Positions 14,369 through 27,100 of a stretch of 64,000 nucleotides of DNA are shown here, piece by piece (position 1 is the first letter of the stretch; every line of letters begins with the position of its first letter). The notes beneath the pieces were generated by a model. That model was not told the origin of the DNA. It was given only the letters and a program-made list of their open reading frames with translations, and searched no databases. The DNA lies in the NCBI GenBank assembly GCA_000729835.1, contig JFHB01000084.1:1-64000 (forward strand), written 5' to 3'. This stretch comes from Atkinsonella hypoxylon (taxonomy: Eukaryota > Ascomycota > Sordariomycetes > Hypocreales > Clavicipitaceae). The translations under genes and the position numbers were made by a program.

Positions 14369-16294
14369 CTCCCTCTAGAAATATAAGAAGTAACTAGTTC
14401 TATAAGCAACTTAGCTCCTTTAAAGGATATTTAAGTTAGAATTAACTAACGAAATACAGTACTAATAATAGAACTAAATAACATAACTAATTCCAGCAAT
14501 TCCAGGGTAGTTATAGTTGAATATAACTAGTTATTGTTGATTGTTTTTGTTGTTTTCAATTTTTAACTGTTTTTTGTTACTTTTCGATTTTTTTAAGTGT
14601 TTTTGTTGCTTTTATAAGCTAGCTAGAAAGCTCTAGTAACTTAATAAATTGTTAATGCTTTTAAATAGCAAGAGGCTTAGTTAGGCTATCTGCTGGCATC
14701 TAATTTGTATTAATATAACTAACCTTAGCTATATCTTTACGAATCTTTTCCCTAATGTAGTTAAACTTTAAAAGGGTGTGCTTAGTCCTACTATACAACA
14801 TTAGGTTGTAAGCAGTAACTATAGCGCCTTGATTATTACACCTAATAGGAATAGAAGGGGTTAAAGGCAGCTTTATCTCCTTAAAAAGGCTGTAGAGCTA
14901 CTCTAATTCCCTAATAGCTTTAGATAATGCATTGGATTCTGCTTCTAATGTAGAAAGAGCAATAGTACTAGCTTTTTTCGATTTCCAGCTAATAGGTCCA
15001 CTAGCTAGCTTATATAGATAAGTATAGGTTAATTTAGAAGAGACTTTATCACTAGCAAAATCGCTATTGCAATAACTAAGGAGGGTCTTAAGTACTTCTT
15101 TAGAGCTAGAAGCTTTAGAAGAAGACCCTACTAAAGAGTGTAGACTAGAACGCTTATAAACGATAGCAAAGCTTCTAGTACTACCTAAGTACTAAAGGAG
15201 GTACTTAGAGGCGTTTAGATGCTCTATATAGGGCTTAGCTAGGAAGGTTAATAGCTACTGAACGGAAAAAGCAATATCAGCCCTAGTTAGCAACATAAGG
15301 TACATTATAGTGCCTATTATGCTCTAATAAAGCTTATGATCGGATTTTAAGAGGGGTTTTATAACTAGTTGCTTTAGAATCCCCAGCTGTATAGGGATAG
15401 AAGCTAGCTTAGCATCTAGCATATTGAATCTTTCTAGGGCTTTAAGAATGTATTAAGATTAGTGGATTTTAATAGACCTTTTAGACCTATTACGGGTGAT
15501 TTACACACCTAGAAAGAATTCTGCTGGTCCTCTATCTTCTATTAGATAAGCTTAATTTAGTAGCTTTTTAAGCTTATTGATATATTGTAAATCAGGCCCA
15601 ATTAGAAGACAGTTATCTACATAAGTAGCAATATATGTAGATATAGCTGGGTTATAAAAGACTGCTGGGTCTAATATAAGAGGTTTAAATCTATGCTTTT
15701 AAAGTAATTCTGTTAGAATTTGCTGCTATTCTCTAGGACTTTACTTTAGACTATAGAGGGATTTTTCTAGCTTAATTACTTGCTCTTTAGAGGGCTTGTA
15801 ATTACAGCTTTTTAGTAGCTTAGCTACTGATAGCGTTGCTTCTGCAAATTCAACGAATCTATCTAGGATTTCTATATAAATAGCTTCCTTTAGCTTGCTA
15901 TTTAAAAACGCTCCTATAAAGTCGATTTACTTAACTTCCTAGTTATTAAAAGCTGCAAGAGCTAATAATATACGCTAGCTAGGAGGAATACTAGTTGCAG
16001 CAAAGGTCTCTAGATAGTCTTAACCTTCTATTTGCATAAATCCCTTAGCAACAAGGCGGGCCTTATATTTAATAGGATTATTTTCTTTATCCTTTTTAAG
16101 CCTATAAACAAGCCTATTCTTTAGAACTCTTCGGCCCTTAGGTACTTAGTCTTTCCCTATAAATTTAAAGGTTCCAGCAGCTAATAGCTGCTTAAATTCG
16201 CTATAGGTAGCTTCTATCCAATGCTGCTTAGCAGAGCTTTTTAGGGCTTGCTTCTATGTGTTAGGAAGTTCATCCTTACTATTAGAAGTAATAG

Positions 16295-16991
16295 TGTTAA
16301 AAATAAGCTACTCTATATAGCCTATTTTTATGCCTACTAGTTGCTCTATCACGTGACCCTCATTAGGTCTTATTACGTTGATTTTTGGTAGAGATATTGC
16401 TGTTACTAGATGCGAAACATCTAGAATCGACTAAGGCAAAGTTGCCTAACCTATAGTTAACTTTAACAGCGATTTTCTCTACAACTAGCAGTGGTAGAAA
16501 TTCAAGAAGTATACTATTTAAAAGCTAAGAATCAGGGCTATCTAATAGTATAATTGTTAGATAGGTTTGCTTATAAGGGTTGCTTATTATTAGTGGAATT
16601 TATTAAATTGTGCATATAGGCGTCTCGTTTATATAGCTGTAAGTCGATTTTTTTGTTTTTATATAGTAAATCTTTTTGCGGAAATTATAAAGTAGCTTAT
16701 AAGCCCCTTCTAGCAACTACAGCCCGCTAATATAGTTAGTAGGTCTATAAGGGACTAGAAAGATTTAAGATCCTACCCTTACTAACTTGTTCGTTATAGC
16801 GCTCTTAATATAAAGATACCACTATTACAGTTATCTATTGCCTCTACGTGATCTAGTACTATACACTACAGCTTAATTTAGGCTGCTGCTGCTTCCACTA
16901 CGTAATAATTGCTAGGAGCAATTACAGGTGCTAAATCTAAGAGACTACTACCCTCTTCTATCTAGTCCTGTAATCCCTATTATTTTTAATA
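16295..16991 (+). repeat. Copia-1 5' LTR
   Basis: It begins TGTTAAAAATA and ends TATTTTTAATA. It keeps a CACGTGA box at 16350-16356 that recurs near the start of most LTR copies. Differences from the 3' LTR that I compared by eye over the first ~260 bases are all C/T or G/A transitions. Confidence 0.92.
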
Positions 16992-17007
16992 GGTTATAAG
17001 CCCGGAA
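16992..17007 (+). other. Copia-1 primer-binding site (initiator tRNA-Met half-tRNA type)
   Basis: The sequence GGTTATAAGCCCGGAA directly follows the 5' LTR. It is complementary, with one RIP-type change, to the anticodon arm of eukaryotic initiator tRNA-Met (GGGCUCAUAACC). Copia-group elements such as Drosophila copia and Ty5 are known to prime from this cut half-tRNA. Confidence 0.7.
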
Positions 17008-17914
17008 GACCTATCTGCAAGCTGTTAGCCCGCTGAAATCTACTATTGTGTACTGTATTACCCACTAGAAGCTATATTAAGACCTGCGCTAGCAGCTATT
17101 GCTGCTATTAGTAGCTTACTGGAAGCTATTAATACCTGCTGCATACACATCGCTAGCCACTATACTAGTGTTTTCATTCTGCCCACCCTGTGCCTTCTGC
17201 ACTCTATACACCCTATGTATACACACTTTTGAAACTATTCTTAATAGCTAGGTTCTATTGTTGCGCAACATTAAAATATATATATCTGTATACATTATAT
17301 TTGTACAGCAAATCGTTTTATTAAGCACTGCCTAATCAATTATTTCCATTAAGAAATAAGCTTAGCGCTGCACTGCATCGCTTGTTGTTGTTATATTGTG
17401 CACCCTATGCACCTCTGTTAGTAGCTATACTACAATTTGTAGTGCACGCCTAACAGCTCTTATTGCAGATATTCCTGTATTTTTAGTTGCAGAATTAATT
17501 TGTATAGTAATCCCACTGGTTAGGATTTTAAAGTAGGAATTAGCTAGATATCCCTAAATTAGCTGTGCCTAGGTCTCCACTGATTTATTAGAACCTAATT
17601 AGAGAAGAATCTCTTGAATTTTTTAGCTAAAAATAGCTAGGACCTATGTTTTATGCCCCTTGCGACCGCTTGTCAATCTAGTCTGCTATACAAATTGTAT
17701 GTACATATAGATCGCGATACAACGCAGCCTTAGAGCCTGTTATACCTGTTACAAAAGAAATTAGAGAAAAATCTCAGTATAATTTCTGAAAATATAGAGC
17801 ACTTCTAGCCTATATTTAGTAAGAATTATTACTGTTATTTACTACTATTTCTACTGTAATTTAGGCTATAATTAGCTATAAAGAGCGTTAAATTAGCTAT
17901 TAAAACCCTTAAAA
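17008..17914 (+). other. Copia-1 untranslated leader
   Basis: About 0.9 kb between primer site and gag start, conserved in all four copies. It is less AT-biased than the coding part. No reading frame is recognisable. Confidence 0.6.
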
Positions 17915-20900
17915 ATAGCACTAAAAGGAATAGGCAAGGGAAAGAGCACAAGCCCTAAACAGGGTAGTAGTTCTAGTACACCAGCTATAGCTGCTACTAG
18001 CTTTCCTAGTCCAGCAAGGTCCCCTCCTCAGCTAGTAGATTCCTCCTCTAATAAAGAAGATTATACAGCTAAGAAGGCTCTAAAAGAAGCTAGATTAGCT
18101 TCTAAAAGAGTAGTGTAAGTCTATAATGTTTAAGCTAATCTAAAAGCTTAAATGGATAAGCAATAAGAGACCCTAAATAGATTTATTAGGTATAGTGAAG
18201 CAAAATAAAGCTAAATTAAAGGTAATATAGCTAATTTACTAAGTAAATTAGATACTATAATTACATCTATAGGTAATCTCTCTATAGAGTCTCCCTCTAA
18301 GGTAGTAGATTCTATTACTTCTAAAAGAGCTTCTAAAGTCTCTTTTAAAGCCCCTAAACCTTCTAGTTCCTCTAATAGTGCTACTTTTCTACCTACTTTT
18401 AATAAAGGCACTATAAAAGAGTTAAATAAGAAGGTCCACTCTATTCTAGAGGCTGCTAAGCTAAAAGGCCCTAAAAATTTTAAACAGTAGAAGTAAGCTT
18501 TAACTATTTAATTTAAAGCACTAGAATTCCCTTAATTTATTAATAATCCTAGTATAGCTAGTACTTTAGTAGATTTAGAACAAGCTATTATCCTTATAAT
18601 TATAAGAGATAGTTGCTAATCTAGACCTTAAGCTGCTATAAGCTAGCATAAGTCCTCTATAGATGCCTATAACGTTCTAGTTAGGCAATATTCGTAGAGT
18701 GCTAAAATACAACGTAGTACGCTATATGCTAGTTATTATAACTTATCGTTTTCGAACTATAAGGGATCTTTAGAGACCTTTAATGCTAAATTTAATAATT
18801 TACTAGCTAGATTACAGCTCTATAGTGTAGCTATTAATCCTATCGACTAGGTAAATCATTATATTAATGCTTTAAAGAAGACCTTCTCTAGCTGGGCTAA
18901 AAGGCAGCGATATTCTATTAGAGCTGCTAGAGCATAAGGTCTATCTGTAAAAATGCTAAATTTACAGTTCCTTATAGCTGATTTATTAGAAGAATAAAGA
19001 GATAAAAGCTCCTCTATATCTAAAGCTCTTAGTTATAAAGCTTTTAACTCTAATGGTTCTAATAATAATAATAAAGCTAACTAAGGAAAGAATCCTCCTA
19101 ATTAGAAGAAGAATTCCGATTCTAATTCTAACGATTCTAATGCCTCTAAAGATATAGACAAAGCCTCTAAGAATAAGAAGAAGTAGAAGGGCCGAAGAAG
19201 AAGTAACAAAAATTCTAGGAATAAGGATGGAGAAGCTGCTTTTGCTATAGGTTGTTATAACCTATCCACTAGCAACTAGGAAACTATAGAATCTAATGAT
19301 TCTAGCAGTTCTAGTAGTGAAGATTCTTACGATTTAGATATAGAATCTACTACTAGTGATACTAGTACTACTAGTAATAATACCCCTTCTTTTAACTATT
19401 CTAATAGAATAATTAAAAACTCCTTACTATACAATATAGGTTCCACCTGTTATATAGTTAACAATAAGGCATTTTTTAGGACTTTTAAGCCTATAAAAAA
19501 GGGTAAAACCGCGCCTATTGCTACTGGAGGAGGTTCTATTTATCCTAAAGGACAGGGAACTGCTGTATTCTAGGTACTAGTTAGTATAAATCCAGCTAAA
19601 TACAGGCCTTTAGCTCTAAAGGATGCTCTATATTGCCTAGGTTTAGATACCAACCTAATAAGTAGTCTAAAGCACTATTTAACAGGGGGCACTCTCCTTA
19701 GAAATCAGCTATTTCTAGCTAATAGAAGCTGCTGTAGGCTTCTAAATCCCAAAAAGTATAGTTTCTTCTTACAGCTTAAGGGGCAAGAGACCCCTAGAGT
19801 GTGTAAAAACCACGCAAATCTCTCTTATATAGGATTTACTAGCAATAGTTATAATAGCGGTTATAATGCTAGTTATCCTATAGAGGTTTAAATCCCTCAA
19901 CAGCCTAGTTTTAATCCTAAGGAATATAGCTAAATCGAGGAATTATCTGATTTTAAAGAAGAAGAAGATAATACTAATAACGATGCTATAGAGCTATTAG
20001 CCCTAGTTCCTAAACGGGCTTCTAGTTAGATTTCTTCTAATAACAGGGATTTAGAAGGTCTAAATCCTAAGTTGCTGGATATTGGAGGAAGTAGCCGTCT
20101 AGATCCCTTAAACGAGGCCTATGGTTCTTAAGAGATCTAGCAAGATAGGGAGCAACAGGAAGCTAGCTCTAATGATAATTCTAGTAGTATAAATCCTACT
20201 GCTTCTTCTTCCTATAAGAAGCTCCTAGAATTAGCTGCTACTTAGCACGTTAGATTAAGGCATATAGGACTCCCTTTACTAAAGAAGACTGCTTCTATTA
20301 CTAAAGGTATTCCTAATTTTATAAAAATCAAGGAAAAGGATTTTAACTGCCTAGCTTGCAACTAAGCTAAAGCTGTTAGAAGACCTAGCAAGTATGCTAT
20401 TCCTAACCCCCCTAGATGTTTAGATATTATAGAGGGAGATACTGTTAAAATAGAGCCTATACTGCACAATAAGAGGCCTCTAGTTCTTTTTCTAATTAAT
20501 AGAAAATTACAGTATAAGTGGTCTTTTAATCTAGCTAATAAAGAGAGTTCTACTCTTTATAGCTATATTAAAGGCTTCTTTAAGGAATTAAAGAACCAGT
20601 ATAACTGCTACCCTAAACACCTTTATTTTAATAGTAATATAGAAATTAATACTAGGTTGTAAGCTTAGCTATCTTCTAAGGGTATTTGCTTTAGTACCTC
20701 TTGCCTCTATATTTACAAACAGAATAGGCTAATAGAGAGAGCTATAAGGGTACTTCTAGACCGTTTGCGTGCTACCCTACAGTAGTTATAAATACCTCTG
20801 TATCTATAGTCTTACATCCTTCCTGCTATAGTAGATTTAGTTAATACTACTGCGAATAGTACTAAACTACTAAGTTCTAAATAGCTATATCTAGCTGATT

Positions 20901-23212
20901 TAGAGCCTTCTAAGACCTATAAGCCTGATTTTACTAAAATAAGGGCTATAGGCTCCTATTGCGAAGTTCTAATTCCTTTAGAACAACAATCTAGGTTGCA
21001 GAAGCTAGCTAAAAGAACTATTCCTAGTAGACTTTTAGCTACGCTAGGTTCTAATGTATATCTAATATATATCCCCTCTAAACAAGCTGTTATAAAGACT
21101 AGCTTCGTTAAAATTATAGAAGGAATAGGTCCTATTTCACAGGGCATCCTTAAGGTTCCTATTAGTTCTATAGTGGATAATTCTTTAGAGGGAGAAATCA
21201 ATAACTAGCAGCAATTAGTGGATAATTATACTCCTAAGTATCCTTATCCTAGTTATCTAGATGTGCCGAATTATCCACTAGAACCTGTAGATCAAGCTCT
21301 TCTACTAAGCAACCCTATAGAAGCTGTAGAGGCCCCTAAAGCCCCTATATCTATAGAAGCCCCTTAGGCTAATATAGAACCTATAGAAGCTGAAGCTGAA
21401 TCTATTAATGCTGATGCTATAGATTTAGATGGAGACATATTTTCCTTAATCAAGGATCTATGCTTTAAGGCAAGGACTAAAGCAGCTATTACTTCTAATA
21501 GCAAGGATGAACTTCCTAACACGTAGAAGCAAGCCCTAAAAAGCTCTGCTAAGCAGCATTAGATAGAAGCTATCTATAGCGAATTTAAGCAGCTATTAGC
21601 TGCTAGAACCTTTAAATTTATAGGGAAAGATTAAGTACCTAAGGGCCGAAGAGTTCTAAAGAATAGGCTTGTTTATAGGCTTAAAAAGGATAAAGAAAAT
21701 AATCCTATAAAATATAAGGCCCGCCTTATTGCTAAGGGATTTATGCAAATAGAAGGTTAAGACTATCTAGAGACCTTTGCTGCAACTAGTATTCCTCCTA
21801 GCTAGCGTATATTATTAGCTCTTGCAGCTTTTAATAACTAGGAAGTTAAGCAAATTAACTTTATAGGAGCGTTTTTAAATAGCAAACTAAAGGAAGCTAT
21901 TTATATAGAAATCCTAGATAGATTCGTTGAATTTGCAGAAGCAACGCTATTAGTACCTAAGCTGCTAAAAAGCTGTAATTACAAGCCCTCTAAAGAGTAA
22001 GTAATTAAGCTAGAAAAATCCCTCTATAGTCTAAAGCAAAGTCCTAGAGAATAGCAGCAAATTCTAACAGAATTACTTTAAAAGCATAGATTTAAACCTC
22101 TTATATTAGACCCAGCAGTCTTTTATAACCCAGCTATATCTACGTATATTGCTACTTACGTAGATAACTGTCTTCTAATTGGTTTAAATCTAAGCTATAT
22201 TAACAAGCTAAAGAAGCTATTACATAAAGCTTATCTAATAGAAGATAGAGGACCAGCAGAATTTTTTCTAGGCGTTTAAATCACCCGTAATAGGTCTAAA
22301 AGGTCTATTAAAATCTATTAATCTTAATATATTCTTGAAGCCCTAGAGAGATTCAAAATGCAAGATGCTAAGCTAGCTTCTATCCCTATACAGCTAGGAA
22401 TTCTAAAGCAACTAGTTACAAAACTTCTCTTAAAATCCGATTATAAGCTTTATTAGAGCATAATAGGCACTATAATGTACCTAATGTTGCTAACTAGGGC
22501 TAATATTGCTTTTTCCGTTCAGTAGCTATTAACCTTTCTAGCTAAGCCCTATATAGAGCACCTAAATGCCTCTAAGCACCTCCTAAGGTACTTAAGTAGT
22601 ACTAGAAGCTTTACTATTATTTATAAGCGTTCTATACCACTAGGGTCTTCTTCTAAAGCTTCTAGCTCTAAAGAAGTACTTAAGACCCTCCTTAGTTATT
22701 GCGATAGCGATTTTGCTAGTAATAAAGTCTCTTCTAAATCAACCTATGCTTATCTATATAAGCTAGCTAGTGGACCTATTAGCTAGAAATTAAAGAAAGC
22801 TAGTACTATTGCTCTTTCTACATTAGAAGCAGAATCTAATGCATTATCTAAAGCTATTAGGGAATTAGAGTGGCTCTACGGCCTTTTTAAGGAGATAAAG
22901 CTGCCTTTAACCCCTTCTATTCCTATTAGGTGTAATAATTAAGGCGCTATAGTTACTGCTTACAACCTAACGTTGTATAGTAGGACTAAGTATACCCTTT
23001 TGAAGTTTAACTACATTAGGGAAAAGATTCGTAAAGGTATAGCTAAGGTTAGTTATATTAATATAAATCAGATGCCAGTAGATAGCCTAACTAAGCCTCT
23101 TGCTATTCAAAAGCATCAACAATTTATTAAGTTACTAGAGCTTTCTAGCTAGCTTATAAAAGCAACAAAAACACTCGAAAAAAAAAATCAAAAAGCAACG
23201 AAAAACAGTTAA
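17915..23212 (+). pseudogene. Copia-1 gag-pol polyprotein remnant
   Basis: A single + frame of 1,765 codons with no frameshift, broken only by TAG/TAA. The start is ATA; Copia-4 keeps ATG here. Residues 1-450 are gag, with a basic Lys/Arg block and Ser/Asn-rich tail but no CCHC knuckle. The protease site near residue 507 reads NIGST, and is DTGST in Copia-4. The GAG-pre-integrase zinc site is H778-x4-H783 with C812-x2-C815. The integrase core follows. RT runs about residues 1245-1480 with YVDN at 1415-1418 in place of YVDD, then RNase H. Downstream of the stop comes the polypurine tract. Not functional. Confidence 0.93.
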
Positions 23213-23407
23213 AAATCGAAAACAACAAAAACAATCAACAACAACTAGTTATATTCAACTATAACTACCCTGGAATTGCTGGAATTAGTTATGTTATTTG
23301 GTCCTGTTATTAGTACTGTATTTTCGTTGGTTGATTCTAACTTAGATATCCTTTAAAGGAGCTAAGTTGCTTATAGAACTAGTTACTTCTTACATTTCTA
23401 GAGGGAG

Positions 23408-24104
23408 TATTAAAAATAAGCTACTCTATATAGCCTATTTTTATGCCTACTAGTTGCTCTATTACGTGACCCTTATTAGGTCTTGTTACGTTAATTTTTA
23501 GTAGAGATATTGCTGTTACTAGATGCGAAACATCTAGAATTAACTAAGGCAAAGTTGCCTAACCTATAGTTAACTTTAACAGCGATTTTCTCTACAACTA
23601 GCAGTGGTAGAAATTCAAGAAGTATACTATTTAAAAGCTAAGAATTAGGGCTATTTAATAGTATAATTGTTAGATAGATTTACTTATAAGGGTTGCTTGT
23701 TATTAGTAGAATTTATTAAATTGTGCATATAGGCGTCTCGTTTGTATAGCTGTAAGTTGATTTTTTTGTTTTTATATAGTAAATCTTTTTGCGGAAATTA
23801 TAAAGTAGCCTATAAGCCCCTTCTAGCGACTACAGCCCGCCGATATAGTTGGTAGGTCTATAAGGGACTAGAAAGATTCGAGATTCTACCCTCACTAACT
23901 TGTTTGTTACAGCGCTCTCAATATAAAGATACTACTATTACAGTTATCTATTGCCTCTACGTGATCTAGTACTATACACTACAGCTTAATTTAGGCCGCT
24001 GCTGCTTCCACTACGTAATAAATGCTAGGAGCAATTACAGGTGCTAAATCTAAGAGACCACTACCCTCTTCTATCTAGTCCTGTAATCCCTATTATTTTC
24101 AATA
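23408..24104 (+). repeat. Copia-1 3' LTR
   Basis: 697 bp, directly after the polypurine tract CTAGAGGGAG. It begins TATTAAAAATA (the TG end has become TA) and ends TATTTTCAATA. Target duplication AATAG follows. Confidence 0.92.
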
Positions 24105-27100
24105 AATAGCTGCTTTAGTCCTTGCCTTAAAGCATAGATCCTTGATTAAGGAAAATATATCTCCATCTAAATCTATAGCATCAGCATTAGCTTTAGCTTC
24201 TATAGTAGCTTCTATAGGTGTTTCTATAGGTATAGGGGCTTTAGGGGCCTCTATAGCTTCTATAGGGTTGCTTAGTAGAAGAGCTTGATCTACAGGTTCT
24301 AGTGGATAATTCAGCACATCCAGATGACTAGGATAAGGATACTTAGGAGTATAATTATCTTCTAACTGCTGGTTATCGATTTCTCCCTCTAAAGGATTAT
24401 CCACTATAGAACTAATAGGAACCTTAGGGATGCTCTATAAAATAGGACCTATTCCTTCTATAATTTTAACGAAGCTAGTCTTAATAACAGCTCGTTTAAA
24501 GGGGATATATATTAGATATACATTAGAACCTAGTGTAGCTAAAAGTCTACTAGGAATAGTTCTTTTAGCTAGCTTCTGCAACCTAGATCTCTGTTCTAAA
24601 GGAATTAGAACTTCGCAATAGGAGCCTATAGCCCTTATTTTAGTAAAATTAGGCTTATAGGTCTTAGAAGGCTCTAAATCAGCTAGATATAGCTGTTTAG
24701 GACTTAGTAGTTTAGTACTATTCGCAGTAGTATTAACTAAATCCACTATAGCAGGAAGAATGTAAGACTATAGATATAGAGGTAATTGTAACCACTGTAG
24801 GGTAGCACGTAAACGGTCTAGAAGTACCCTTATAGCTCTCTCTATTAGCCTATTCTATTTATAAATATAGGGGCAAGAGGTACTAAAGTAAATACCCTTA
24901 GAAGATAGCTAAGCTTGCAACCTAGTATTAATTTCTGTACTACTATTAAAGTAAAGGTGTTTAGGGTAGCAGTTATACTGGTTTTTTAATTCCTTAAAGA
25001 AGCTTTTAATATAGCTATAAAGAGTAAAACCCTCTTTATTAGCTAGATTAAAAGACCACTTATACTATAATTTTCTATTAATTAGAAAAAGAACTAAAGG
25101 CCTTTTGTTGTACAGTATAGGCTCTATTTTAACGGTATCTCCCTCTATAATATCTAAACATCTAAGGGGGTTAGGAATAGTACGCTTACTAGGTCTTCTA
25201 ACAGCTTTAGCTTAATTGCAAGCTAGGCAGTTAAAATCCTTTTCCTTAATTTTTGTAAAATTAGGAATACCTTTAGTAATAGAAGCAGTCTTCTTTAGTA
25301 AAGGGAGTCCTATATGCCCTAATCTAATGTGCTAAGTAGCAGCTAATTCTAGGAGCTTCTTATAGGAAGAAGAAGCAGTAGTAGGAGAATTACTACTAGA
25401 ATTATTATTAGAGCTAGCTTCCTGTTGCTCCCTATCTTACTAGATCTCTTAAGAACTACAGGCCTTGTTTAAGGGATCTAGACGGCTATTTCCTCTAATA
25501 TCTAGTAACTTAGGATTTAGACCTTCTAAATCCCTGTTATTAGAAGGAATCTAACTAGGAGCCTGTTTAGGAACTAGGGCTAATGGCTCTATAGCATCGT
25601 TATTGGTATTATCTTCTTCTTTAAAATCAGATAATTCCTCAATTCAGCTATATTCCTCTGGATTAAAACTAGGCTGTTGAGGGATTTAAACCTCTATAGG
25701 ATAACTAGTATTATAATTGCTATTATAACTACTAAATCCTATATAAGAGAGATTAGCGTGGTTTTTACACACTCTAGGGGTCTCTTGCCCCTTAAGCTGT
25801 AGAAAGAAGCCATGCTTTTTAGGATTTAGAAGCCTACAGCAGCTTCTATTAGCTAGAAATAGCTGATTTCTAAGGAGAGTGCCCCCTATTAAATAGTGCT
25901 TTAGACCACTAATTAGGTTGGTATCTAAACCTGGGCAATATAGAGCATTCTTTAGAGCTAAAGGTCTGTATTTAGCTGGATTTATACTAACTAGTACCTA
26001 GAATACAGCAGTTCCCTGTCCTTTAGGATAAATAGGACCTCCTTTAGTAGCAATAGGCGCGGTTTTACCCTTTTTTATAGGCTTAAAAGTCCTAAAAAAT
26101 GCCTTATTGTTAACTATATAATAGGTAGAACCTATATTGTATAGTAAGAAGTTTTTAATTATTCTATTGGAATAGTTAAAAGAAGGGGTATTATTACTAG
26201 TAGTACTAGTATTACTAGTAGTAGATTCTGTATCTAAATCGTAAGAATTATTACTACTAGAACTGCTAGAATTATTAGATTCTATAGTATCCTAGTTGCT
26301 AGTAGATAGGTTATAACAACCTATAGTAAAAGCAGCTTCTCTATCCTTATTCCTAGAATTTTTGTTACTTCTTCTTTAGCCCTTCTACTTCTTCTTATTC
26401 TTAGAGGCTTTATCTGTATCTTTAGAGGCATTAGAATCGTTAGAATTAGAATCGGAATTCTTCTTCTAATTAGAAGGATTCTTTCCTTAGTTAGCTTTAT
26501 TATTATTAGAACTATTAGAATTAGAAGCTTTATAACTAAGAGCCTTAGATATAGAGGAGCTTTTATCTCTTTATTCTTCTAATAAGTTAGCTATAAGGAA
26601 CTGTAAATTCAGCATTTTTACAGATAGACCTTGTGCTCTAGCAGCTCTAATAGAATATTGCTGCCTTTCAGCCTAGCTAGGGAAGGTCTTCTTTAAAGCA
26701 TTAATATAATAATTTACCTAGTTAATAGGATTAATAGCTACACTATAGAGCTGTAATCTAGCTAGTAAATTATTAAATTTAGCATTAAAGGCCTCTAAAG
26801 ATCCCTTATAGTTCGAAAACGATAAGTTATAATAACTAGCATATAGCGTACTACGTTGTATTTTAGCACTCTGCAAATACTGCCTAACTAGAACGTTATA
26901 GGCATCTACAGAGGACTTATGCTAGCTTATAGCAGCTTAAGGTCTAGATTAGCAACTATCTCTTATAATTATAAGGATAATAGCTTGCTCTAAATCTACT
27001 AACGTACTAGCTATACTAGAATTATTAATAAATTAAGGGAATCTTAGGGCCCTAAATTAAATAGTTAAAGCTTGCTTCTACTGTTTAAAATTTTTAGGGC

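Larger units (their letters stand above)
16295..24104 (+). mobile_element. Copia-1: full-length Copia element nested in Copia-2
   Basis: 7,810 bp + strand element with LTRs 16295-16991 and 23408-24104 (697 bp each). Target duplication AATAG is at 16290-16294 and 24105-24109. The 5' LTR is followed at once by the primer-binding site. The internal region has a ~0.9 kb leader and one gag-pol frame of 1,765 codons. The polypurine tract CTAGAGGGAG abuts the 3' LTR. It sits in the pol region of Copia-2 in the opposite orientation and is therefore the younger of the two. Confidence 0.95.

Noticed and set aside
18211..18411. A 63-66 codon frame on the strand opposite gag, present in all four Copia copies (also 27157-27354, 49985-50182, 62246-62446)
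   Set aside because: It is antisense to the real gag frame. Its conservation follows from the gag sequence, and RIP removes stops in this frame less often. No start context or independent signal supports a gene.
20956..21201. Another recurrent antisense frame opposite pol (also 24430-24621, 59498-59689)
   Set aside because: The sense strand carries the true Copia pol reading. The antisense frame has no protein features of its own.
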